Positions 49,420 through 60,600 of a DNA stretch of 64,000 bases are shown piece after piece. Source of the DNA: Montifringilla adamsi (lineage: Eukaryota; Chordata; Aves; Passeriformes; Passeridae); assembly GCA_017590115.1 (NCBI GenBank), contig JAGGNK010006892.1, forward strand, positions 18,092,139 through 18,156,138, given 5' to 3'. The notes beneath the pieces are model-generated. The model searched no databases and had not been told where the DNA came from. It was given only the letters and a program-made list of their open reading frames with translations. Within the stretch, counting starts at the first letter, position 1. Each line of letters opens with the position of its first letter. A program made the position numbers and the translations under genes.

Positions 49420-50695
49420 TGAAATACAAAGCATCTGCCCATGATGCCCAGAACTCGGATTTGGACTGATCCAGGTAATTTAAAAAATAAGAGCTGTTAG
49501 AATATTTTTGCTTTCTCTGCCTATGCTGTCCTTCACATTCCAAACTGCAACTTCATTTGTCACTGTGATCCACTCCCTGAGCTTGATAACGTATCATTAG
49601 TCTCTTTTTTTTTTTCTGTGAGCTTGACTTTCATAACCTTCATTATTTTCTATCTCACTAGTCCTTTTCCAGATTAATTAAAGAATCCCAAACCAAATCC
49701 TAATCAAAAAAAGAAAAAATAAAAAGCCAAGCAGAAGTCAATAATAAACTACTGGAAAACCCCAGAGCATAACAAGGGTTTTGTAATTATACAGTCTAGT
49801 GTAATAAATTAGTAAGCAAATTAGCTCGCACATTTAAAATCTTTTCACAGGTATGTACATGTGGCACAGAAGGACAAATATGCCTTTATTATCATACTTT
49901 ATGAGGATTGTTAACAGCTTATTATCATGAACCATATATCACCATCAGTCTCTTGAGTAACAACAAACCTTTTATTGTGCTCTGAAAATAAGCTTGAAAC
50001 TCAAAGCTATGGCCAAAACAGGGTATCTAGGAAGAACCTCATTACTGCAGCAGAAATAAAGGGGGAAGGAACTCTCCTTTAAGAGTTTTAACAGATCTTG
50101 GCATTTCCTCTGATTTAGGCACAGAATTCCTCCTGGTTTCAATAGTGTATCTGCTGTTAATTGTCTAAATGCCAATTTACACAGGACATATAGCTCAAAA
50201 TCTGCTTAAGCTTAACCACTTAAAGTTAGCAAGGGAATTTTAGATGGAGAAGTATATCCATCCATCTATTTGCTTCTTGAAGCAAGATTTGTGTAAGAAA
50301 TTAATCAAAGCACACACTGAACTACAAAATACACAAGCTTTACTCCCCTGGAAAGCAGCAGCAGCCACTCCTGATTTCTAGCTAGCCCAGAAACACCGGT
50401 CTGCCTTCTCACCTGTGAGAGAGGAAGGAAGTTCTTACAAAGTGCTTATCTTTCTCTTCTGAGTTAAATCATTGTTCCTTCTGTTGCAAATGTGCTAAGG
50501 AATGGTATCCATAAACTGCAGAGATCAGCATTAAATTAATCTTGATGCAGCACCATAGCAAAGCCTCTGATATTACAGTGGCCACGCTTTCTTCCTCCAG
50601 CAGCTGAGCTAATCCCCATGACTCTTTCCAGAGCCACAATTTTGCTATCCTTTAAGACAAATTGTAGAGCACTTTCATTGCTACCAGATACTACA
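49420..50695. other. AT-rich non-coding sequence, no gene recognised
   Basis: Nothing recognisable apart from short A and T runs. Confidence 0.45.
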
Positions 50696-51506
50696 GAATC
50701 ACAGAATGGGCCAGGATGGAAGGCACTACAGTTGGTCATCTGGTCCAACCTTCCTGCTCAAGCAGGGCCATCCTAGAGCAAATGGCACAGGGTTGTGTCC
50801 AGACAGTTCTGGAATGTCTTCAGTGAGGGACACTCCACACCCCCTCTGGGTAATCTGTTCCAGTGTGCAGTCACTGCACAGTAAAGAAGTCCTTCCTCAT
50901 GCTCAGATGGAACTTCCTGTGCATCAGTTTCTGCCCATTGCCTCTTTTCCTATAGCTCAGCACAGCTGAGCAGAGCCTGTATCCATTCTCTTGGCACTCT
51001 TCTTTAGATACTTAAAGACACTGATGAGGTCCCATCTCAGTCCTCTCTTCTCGTGGCTGAACAGGCCCAGCTCCCTCAGCCTTTCCTTGTAAGAGAGATG
51101 CTCCAGTCCCTCACTTATCCTTGCTCTTCTCCAATGGACCCGCTCCAGGAGCTCCATGTCTGTCTGTCCTGAGGAGCCCAAAACTGGACACAGCACTCCA
51201 GATGTGCCTCACCAGGGCAGAGTAGAGGGGCAGGATCACCTCCCCTGATCTGCTGGCGCTGCTCTTCTATCCTAATCCACCCCAGGACACCAATGTCCTT
51301 CTTGGCCACAAGAGCACTGCTGGCTCAGGGGCACCTTGTTGTCCACCAGGACCCCCAGGTCCTTTTCCACAGAGCTCCTTCCCTCAGCTGTGCCGGTGCA
51401 AGGGGAAGAACCCTGCATTTGCCTTTGTTGAATTTCAGACAGTTCCTCTCTGCCCATCTCTCCACCCCACTGAGGTCCTTCTGAAGGGCTGCACAGCACA
51501 CTGGGC
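50696..51506 (-). mobile_element. CR1 LINE, about 0.8-kb 3' portion with broken ORF2 tail
   Basis: The left end is the reversed 3' terminus (ACAGAATCACAGAATGGGCC). Moving right, the minus strand encodes the C-terminal part of the CR1 ORF2 protein in several frames. Pieces include [49 protein letters not shown] and LERVHWRRARISEGLEHLSY. At least two frameshifts separate these, so the copy is dead. It lies about 1.4 kb beyond the UBL3 poly(A) site and has the same orientation as that gene. Confidence 0.95.
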
Positions 51507-52909
51507 TATCGGCCACAATGTCACTCCTCTCGTGTGTGATGGTTTATAACACACACAATGGTAAAGGAGACAGATGTAATCCCTTCATGGTATTTCAGAA
51601 TAAGAAGGGCTCTAGATCATCCTGTCCTTCCCTTCCTTCATGACATCTCATGCATAGGGAAAAGATCATTTCCATCTGGCAGTGCAAATCAAATGTCAAA
51701 CTCTCCAGTGTATTATCAGACCATCCAACAGCCTGACCCTGCAAAGACTTAGCTTTAATATTTTTGGGCTGCTAGTATCCACTTTACTCCCATCAAAGAA
51801 GAAGAGAAGCATATGCATGAGCTTTAGCAAGGCTGGGAAATGTGGGATGAAGAGCCACTGCTTTTGCTTTGGCAAATGTACAAACCACAATACAAAGCAC
51901 ACAAGGAAAAAAACACACATCTTTTAGCAATCCCCCCACCCCAGTTTTCCACCCTACTCACACCACAACAGAAATGCTCTACACCAAGGGCAGAACTCTG
52001 ACAATTGGTGGGAAAATTCAGGCAAACTGTTCTATCCACTTTCTGCAGGAGTCAATTTGGCATGCTTTAAATGCCAGGCAGTATTTAAGGATTTGCTTGG
52101 ACATGTGCACATATGCATCTTATTCACCTTAACAAAAGGGAACTCCACATACTTTGTTACAGAACCTCACCAAATACTTTAACTGGAAGCTTCTGGATTT
52201 TCATGTATTTATTCTGTATTAAGTACCTGGCTACCTTTTCAAACCAGAATTACATCTCATGCATTTGTTTTTCAAAATCAATGCATTTGAGAGACTTCTT
52301 TAACTAACTGAGCATGTCCTGTCTCAGACCATTTCTTTTTCTTGTGCTGTCATAGCCATTTCCCATCTAATTCTGTGTTACTTGGGTGGTCAGCATTTTG
52401 GACAAGGGAAGTCTATCACACTTTTGTCTTTTTAAAGAAGAAGGTTTATGTCCCTACAGTTTCTTATTTAGCAACCACACTGCAGAGCAGAAGGAAAAGC
52501 CCCCTCCCAAGATTCATTTTGGTAACAAGCACACAATGGTGTCATCTCAGTTCCAGCACCTCAAGGGGTATGTCCGTGCTCTCTGCGATCAGCAAATGAG
52601 ACTGCAAAAACTCACAGTACGAGCACACAGCACACGGCTCCTGTGAGGCACACAAGGGTGTGACACAGCTGCACATTTGCAACTGCTCATGCTCACATTC
52701 CTCTTCAACAGAAGAAAGACTTCCAGGCCACTTATGGAGTGAAAGGAAAACAAATATCCAAGTGATAAATCCCATTAGCATTTTCCAGCAAGCTTTGTGC
52801 CCTTCCTTTTAAAAAAAATAAATAAAATGGAGTCCTTACTTAATTTCCAGATTAAGAAGTACTATTAAAAGCAGTTCAGGCCCAATTACAACCCTTGAAA
52901 CACCACTGA
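51507..52909. other. Intergenic sequence downstream of UBL3
   Basis: No exon or clear repeat. An A-rich run (AAAAAAAATAAATAAAA) lies near 52811. If the gene uses a more distal poly(A) site than 52928, part of this would belong to the UBL3 3'UTR. A TTTATT on the plus strand near 52207 is one candidate. Confidence 0.45.
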
Positions 52910-54612
52910 AATGCACTACAATATTCTTTTATTTAGTTTACAGAAGAGTCTATCAGTACAGGTTGCAGAAAGAAAATGTTTAGTGCTATTTACAATTTGT
53001 TTTAAAACTCTGCTCTATACAAATTTAATTCTGATCAGTATGAACAATATTTTTGTAAATCTACTGCATATAAAGCATTTCATCAAAGCAGTAACAATGA
53101 ATAAAATAACCTGTTTACATTTGAATGATGCCAATCATTCGGAAAAACGATTACACAGGACATCTGTAAGAGTTGTGGACACTTAAGTACAGAACACAAT
53201 GTCAACCTGTGACTCAGTTTTTTAAAGGCTAAAGCTATTTATATGGAATATTGTTCTATTATACTACACGCCAATCTATATTTAACTTCTATAGTTATGT
53301 ATTTTATAAGATTTTTATTAAATATATTCTACACATATTTGTAATTTCACCCAGGAAGAATTCCTCCCCAGTGAAAAAATATAAAATCTTTTATATTTTT
53401 TAATTTTTATTTCTTTTTATTTTTTACAGGTTTAGATGAAACTAGCTCATGCTTTAGTGCTGTGCAAATTTCTTTAGCATATCAACATTTAAATTATTGA
53501 TATGAAATAAAAGAATGGCATCCTTTTCAATTATGTATGCCTTCAAAAATCAGCTTCTGATTTTAATACCATTGCAAGCACTAATACCAAATGCAGATTA
53601 CGTAAAGAAACAAAACTAGTATTATGGCAGAAGTTTTTCTTTTTGCTTTTTAAATTTTAATAATTCTTTTGAAATCTCTAATGAGTAAGCATGACACTGA
53701 AGTCTAAGGTACAGATGAGAAAAATGACTGAAAAACACCAATTGCCAATATTCAAATACATAAAACTGATTAGTAAATGATGTTTTCTAACATTTATGCA
53801 CAATAATAAAAGCCTATGAACTACAGGAAACTACCCCTCCCATATTAAGGCTAGGAAATGCACTCTCTGCACTTGTTTGTGCTGTCTGAATAAGCACTCA
53901 ATTAACACAGGATTGGAGTGCACACAGTAACAAAAAATCAGTTTCATCAGCCCTCTACAGAGTGCTTTTAAATTACAGGCACATAGTATTTTTTCTTTGT
54001 TGCAGTGAAAAGATAAATAGTTAGACTTGGTTTAGTTAGTATTCTGTGCCAGTTTGGCCACCGAGGTTGACTTAGGTAGAATTGACTTAACAGTTTTTCC
54101 TTTGATTTGGCCATAAGTGAGATTTGTTTTATTTATTAATATACTATTTTCCAGTGTTGCATTATACATTGTGGGTTATTACTAGATGTCTCAAATATTG
54201 TTAGATTGTTGAGGAGAAATATACTGTCAACCATATTTAGTGCAAATTGCATCTAGAAAGCTTGACTGGTTAGATCCGGTTAATGCAGATTTTTGTGGTA
54301 GCAAAAAGATTCCTGCTATGGAAAAAAACACAAACTTTTCTGGAGACTGAATTCTTTCAAAAAGTGATGTACTGTAAGATTATTCAACAAACAAAAAGGA
54401 GAAATTGAAAAAAAATAAAGTGTTCATAGATCTTTCACTTTTTTTTTTTTTAAAGACTAATGAGACAGTGTTCATGTATTATTTCAGTTCCATGGATTTA
54501 CAGACAGGCTCTTCCTACAGATGTTTGAAGCAAGGTAGGGCCTCTTCTATTCCAGCAGCATGAAAGACAAAGACTATATTACATCACACTTAGCAGGTAA
54601 AGCTAACAGGGT
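52910..54612 (-). other. UBL3: UBL3 3' untranslated region (inferred extent)
   Basis: This AT-rich stretch of about 1.7 kb follows the UBL3 stop codon and shows no acceptor, donor or long reading frame. Several AATAAA and ATTAAA motifs occur on the minus strand. The distal one at 52928-52933 gives the inferred 3' end. A Pumilio-type element (TGTAAATA on the minus strand) is at 52987-52994. AT-richness rises sharply at about 52.8 kb, which fits a UTR boundary there. The exact end needs transcript data. Confidence 0.7.
52928..52933 (-). terminator. UBL3: Candidate distal poly(A) signal of UBL3
   Basis: The minus strand reads AATAAA followed within about 20 bases by a plausible cleavage region near 52910. 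A GT-rich downstream element (GTGGTGTTT) lies just beyond. These are the three parts of a standard vertebrate polyadenylation site. Earlier AATAAA motifs, such as those near 53314 and 54125, could be used as alternatives. Confidence 0.6.
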
Positions 54613-54665
54613 TTACAGGATTACACAGCAATTGCTTTCTCCAGTTTTTTCACGGTTCCTTTGAC
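54613..54665 (-). CDS. UBL3: UBL3 terminal coding exon with CAAX box and stop
   Basis: The acceptor CTTTGCAG precedes 53 coding bases that read GQRNREKTGESNCCVIL and then TAA. The tail is hydrophilic and ends in a Cys-Cys-Val-Ile-Leu lipidation motif. A terminal Leu favours geranylgeranylation over farnesylation by the general CAAX rule. The intron separating it from the previous exon is only 408 bases. Confidence 0.97.
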
Positions 54666-57600
54666 CTGCAAAGAAGAAGGAAGTTTTACTTACATTCCAT
54701 TTCTAAAACAATGAGGCTGTTCTGTGTGAGAGTATGCTTAATACAAGTCTGTTCTTAATTATTTCCAGTAAAAAAATTATTTCCTGCTACGCACATGCAT
54801 ACATAACTGAAAAATAAATCAGGATTAGCTTTTCACAATAAAAAGAAGAGCTTTTAAGGTCTGAGAAAGTTTCTACACTATATAAAAATGCTAAACCAGA
54901 AAGTCAATTTCTTAGTTTTCTACAAATGTGTGCAAAAGCATTCTATTAACTTCTTCACAAAAGAGCACAAGGATTTGACTTTTCTCTACTATGAACTAGT
55001 CAAAGAGCCCTTAAAGAGACCTGACCACTTTGCCACGTACTTGAGTAAGAAACTCCTCTAGTGCCCAGCCTACCTTGAGAGTTTGGTTCTGGCAGTGTCT
55101 CTCTAGCCACCAAATGCATCACTGTTGTTTTGCCAAAAGGAAGTTTTAATGCTGAAAAAAGAGAAAGGGAGAATTATTAACACATTATATCAGCCTTTTT
55201 TTCTTCAAAATACCAGTTGAAACTAACTATAATTGGATTAGCACCTATTCAAAATTTCATACTGTTAAGTTTGAACTGCTTACTGGTTGAAGTTTGGTAA
55301 ATCAGGGACTCAGGGCACGGCAATAGTCACTTATAACACTGCATTCTTAAAGACATGAAACTCCTGTTAGGAAGCTTAGCTTTCCTCTTTTGAGTAAAAA
55401 AGTGAAGTGGGCATTCATGCCAAGACTCAGGTGTCAAGCACTCTTTAATGATAAAGATGAAAAAAAGTTGCTAATGCAGCCACCAAATTGTATTATAGCC
55501 ACCAAATTGTATTATTCCTGAGATATCAAAGCACTGAGCCTCTATGGTAAAACAGATTTTCCTAAAACATATTTTGATGCATAACACAGATTTTTCGAAA
55601 TACAAAATGTCTGCATCTTGCCTTTTAATACTAATCTGTGACATCAACTGCATGTGAAAAATATCACATTTAAAGTAGTAGTTCTAACAATGCTGCCTTT
55701 GTGAGGTTTAGCAACACAAAATTTTAAAAAATGGTGCTTTCCACAATTCATTCTGCTTGTGTATGAAACTAAAATGATAATTTTTCTACATTCCAATTTA
55801 AGTATACAAATACCCTGTATACTTAGAGTATCTTCCTTGATTGTTTTTCTGAGAAATAAAAGGCAAAGATGGTCTTCTAGCAAAGTTCTGTCCTTCCCAA
55901 TTTATAGTGGAAAAAAAAGTGATAAATTTAACAAGAATTTAATCCTTAAAATACAAATCATTCTGATTTGAGTAGACTTTGTCCTGTCAAACTCAAGTTA
56001 CAGCTTTTATTTTCACAGACAGTGAAGTGGCATTTTAAGTGAATAAATGAATAAGGAATGTGCAATAAACCTGAAGAGGCAAATGAAGCAAAAAAATGCC
56101 TCTCTGTTTTAATCCCTACAGCATAGATTAAAGATTCATCAATAAAAAGCCTCACTACAACACCACTATTAAATCATGTTCGTTCCCTACATATTTATTT
56201 AAATAAATGCAAATTATGATCAAAACACAGGTTCAAACACAGGTGTAAGCACACAAAGTGATACAGAACTCCACAAGATTCTTTGAAGCATCTGTACTTT
56301 GGGAAGACCCATCTCTATGGAAAGGCAAATCTGAAAGTTGCTTAGTTTACTTGAAGCACTGCCTGTGCCTGCAATTGATAACTTGAAGTCTGACAAAGAT
56401 GATGTATTTTGGGTACTTGATACCATGATACAAGTTAAAACTTTGACTGTTAATATGCTCTTTGCAAACTCCATGGAAAAGGATTGTCTTCATAACATAA
56501 ACTCTTGAATTACAAAATAATCACATTAGGAACATCTTTCGTAATATCATCACAATTCATGAGACTTCATTGGTGAGTTGGTGAGATTAACTATTTACAG
56601 TAATCAAGTAGTACTATGCTAATATTTATATATTTCAGCTAGTAGTTTGCATAGTTTACACAAGTTCTTGCTAGAAATTTCCAGCTTCTTGCTTGGAGCA
56701 CCACAACAGCAACTGAGCAGCCTCACTTATGCTCAGTAATCCTTTCTTGCTCTTCTCTTTGTGGTCTCACCCCTTTCTCTCAGTTTACCCAATTTGTATT
56801 TAATGCCTTTCCCAACTGTTCAATTCCATTGTTGCTTTGTATTTTCTACTGTCAGAACTTACTTTTCACCCCCTTTTGGAATGTGGATGGCACACGGTGG
56901 GTTAAACTTCCCTTCCCCAGTAAATAAGGAAGCAAATGCTGCTGATTACCATTATCTACCAAGAAATGGAGACCTGTTGATTATGTATTACTTCCCTAAT
57001 TAATATTATTTGAAATGCAAACTGCAGTACTATTTAGCTAAAATATTTAGCTAAAGGATTAAATTTCCTGTTGGAAGCTGAACAACGCCTTGCTAGCCAA
57101 CTCCCCAGCCCTCTGCACAGGCAGGACCCAACAAAGCAGTGTGGCTCAAGCACTGCAGGCAGGAGCAGTGAAGCTTTACAGAGGTGTCTGTTCCACACTG
57201 CTCCCAGTGCCATTAGCTCTGCTGTTCCTGTAGTGACAGGCCATTCAGAGGAGATATCACAAGAGATGATTTATTGAAAATAAAGTTTTTCACTCAAAAG
57301 CACTTTTTCCTACCAGTTTCTCTTTTTTGAGGCATCTTAGTTTATAGGAGTCTCAAATTCATAACACTACACAGACATGTAAGGTAAAAGTGAACAAAAA
57401 TGGACTCCAGTTAAAAAGGAAAACACCAAACTGTTTCCTTGGAAACTTTTGTTTCACTGGATGATAAAGTGATTTTCAGGAGGTCCAAATTCCAGTCAAT
57501 ATTTCCTAATCACCTAAAGCAAATATAACACTAAGTGCTATAACTCAGTCAAAGAGAACTGCAGCTAGAAAAGCTTAATGAAAGTCAAGCTAAGAAACAT

Positions 57601-60600
57601 AATATAAATATTGTTTAATAAACTCCCCCCTTCACCTCCCTTTTAAAGGTAACTAGTTCACTTAAGGTTACCTATAATGAACAACACAAACTAAAGTAAG
57701 AGTCTTTTCAGGCTGTTTCATGAATTCCTGTTCCACTTTCAGCTGTGTAATCTTACTCCTGATAACTTCATTAGTGCTGAAGTTAAGCCAATGTTTTAGG
57801 GATTCTTTTTCTTAAAACAATACAGCAACGAAAATATTTTTGAAAAACACTAATATACATGTAAGTTCCTTGGGGTAAAAACATGATGATTAAATCTCAA
57901 CGCATGAGTGATTAAGAATGAACTAAAATGCCCTGAACCCAAGTAAGTGTTCAAAATTCATAGACCTAAGTTGATGCACAAGTCAGCAGCATGCAGCTAT
58001 TATTTTTCAGCCTAACTCATTAAATAATATATTAAATATATTAAACAAATATTCAACATTTTCTCAGATTTAGACAAATGTCACTAAAGGAAAAAATACT
58101 GGTGGTAAAGAGCAGCACTCAGTAAAGTATAAAGTAAATAAATGGTGAAGTAAATCCTAGTTAGCTATCCTTGCCTGGAAATGTAGGGTAAGACTAGCAT
58201 CTTTAATTGCAGAGATGATCCAAGACTTAACATTTGTCTTTCAACTCTACTCCAACTGCTACTAGCTGCACTCACTGTCACCTGGTAAAAATACAAATTA
58301 AAGAGTGAATAAAAATTTCAGAGTTCTTCCAGCTGAGCTGACAATGATCTTGTTTGTATATATAGAAGCATTAAAAATTTATATATGTAGAGAGTAAATC
58401 TATAAGTACATCACTAGGCAACACTGGGAATGGTAGAAAATGAATCAATAGCTGTATCATCGCGGTCAATTCTTCATGGAAAATCACCAAAAGCAATCCA
58501 GAAATATTATTTTCAGATTCCTCTTAACTTCAAAAACAATTCATTGGTGTATTTGTATTATATTATATTTTCCTTTCTATACTGCATTCAGGTACCAAAC
58601 CATAAATAATTTGAACATAAAAAGTAGGAGCATTAATTTGTTTTTAAACTGGCACAGAATGGGGAGTCTCATATTGTTTAGTCATTGATACAGCTGATAT
58701 TCCCATTGGGAAATGCTACCTACAAAAGGAGGGATGACTTAAATGTGTGTCACACTTCTACCAAGGGCTCCCACCAAAACGCGTAATTGTGAGGAAGCAG
58801 CTGCCACGAGGGGGCACAGTTGAATTGCATTTCCTTAGCAAACGAAGTGAAGCCATTTACTGTTGTTTTCACATAACTATGCAATTGTATCCCTGGGAGA
58901 GCACTGGACAGCAAGAATGCTTCCCCTCATTCTCATTCATAGGGTGTCTTCCTGCATTGCACGAAGATTTAAAGTATTGTTTGACCAATTATCATAAAGT
59001 TTATCAAGCATTTTAAAATACCTCAGATATTTATTAAGTAGCTTGTCCTGCAAATGCAGTGTAAGACAGGTGGAACAAAATATTCCATTTAGAAAGACAA
59101 CAAATAAAAGCAGCACTACAGTTTCTTTGTGTGAGAGGAGACTTGACTTAGCAGGTGGCACCTCGCAAAGTTTAACAGCTTGTGGTAACAAGATGGAAAA
59201 ATGTGCAATAAAGTACAATGTCACTCTATGCACAAGAACAGCAGTATAAAGCAGGCCATCCTGTGATCTTGAACAGTAAAGTAGTATTCACTGAACTGTA
59301 AATAAATATTCCCTTTGCCTAAATGTAACACATACAATGAAAATTATTTTCATACCTCCTAATGTCACATTGCCATGAAGAAACCTCCCTTGATAAATAA
59401 GCCGCAAGATATTTGGACTGCTGACTTGTTCTTCTTCCCAATCTGAAGAGAGAGAGAATTTTCCACAGTTACATTGTAATAAAAACATTTTTTGTTATTT
59501 CTCTCACCTTTACCCAGGAAGAAAATCGGGAAAGGACTCTTTTGCATAAAACACTAAAGAGAGAACACAGGATGAAGATACAGGAAGATAATTCAAGGCC
59601 AGCACTCCTGAAGTCTATTCTTGAATCTATTATTTGACCCTGGGCATTGAAACACGTAATTTTATGTCTGCGTATAAATAATTTTATGTCTTACGTATAA
59701 ATATTACTGATGTCACAGACTGGAGGATATATTTAGCACATACACAAGTCCTAAAGAAAATATTTCATACATGCAAATTGCTTCCTGAATCTTGATATCC
59801 AGGCCATTCTGAAGTTTCCCAAGCCACACTCCCCGTCACCAGCTAATTGACTAACTGGAGCCGTTCTCCAGCAACGGGAAGCTGCAGCACACAGAGCGAG
59901 CGTGCATGTGATGGGTCACTTGAACCAGGACTCTGAGATCACAGCACTGAAAAAAAGCTCCGGAGGCGGATCAGCGCCGTTCGATGACGGCCAGATCCAA
60001 CCAGTTCCATGTCTGGAGGGGGCAGTGACCTGAGCAGCCCCCGACCGCCACCACAGAGCCCGAACACAGGCTCCCTCAGAGCACACATCCACCAATACAT
60101 TTTAAGGAGCTTCTCCAAAGCCCACCCGTTTTTATGTGTGTTTTTATGTGTTTCAATGTTTTTATGTGGCAAGCAGTGGTTCAAAAAAAAAGCAAGCCTG
60201 CATTTTCCTATAATGCTTAAGCTATCATAAATAATTGATAAGCTTAAATGGTCTTTTCCTACTCTTTTCCCATTCCCTGTCACAATGTGAAGAACAAATA
60301 AATATGCACTTTGCTTTCAGAACAAGTATCATAAAGCCTTGAAATGCTGAATTTAAATGGTCTCTCTGGGAATACAGTGTCTTCTGCTTCTTAGATGACC
60401 AGATATCTGGCTACAGTTGTTCACAACTATTCTCTCTTTCTGTTTTTGTAGTGTTTATATAGCAAAATCAATATCCAGCAAGGGATCAGGACAAGCCACA
60501 GAAACCAACCTGTTCACTGGGAACACACAATTAACATACAGGCAATAGCAACTGGCATCACAAAAGGAGAAGAACTGAAAAGGGTAGAAGGGGAAGCATT

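Larger units (their letters stand above)
55152..59355 (-). other. UBL3: UBL3 intron between coding exons 3 and 4
   Basis: This AT-rich intron of about 4.2 kb has no recognisable gene or transposon. It holds a perfect 19-bp tandem duplication (55478-55515), a 10-bp inverted repeat (55799-55808 with 55816-55825) and a CTCF-like motif at 58804-58817. Confidence 0.88.

Noticed and set aside
50957..51516. Minus-strand frames resembling a reverse-transcriptase protein as a host gene
   Set aside because: They are pieces of a dead CR1 ORF2 split by frameshifts, with the CR1 3' terminus at the left end.
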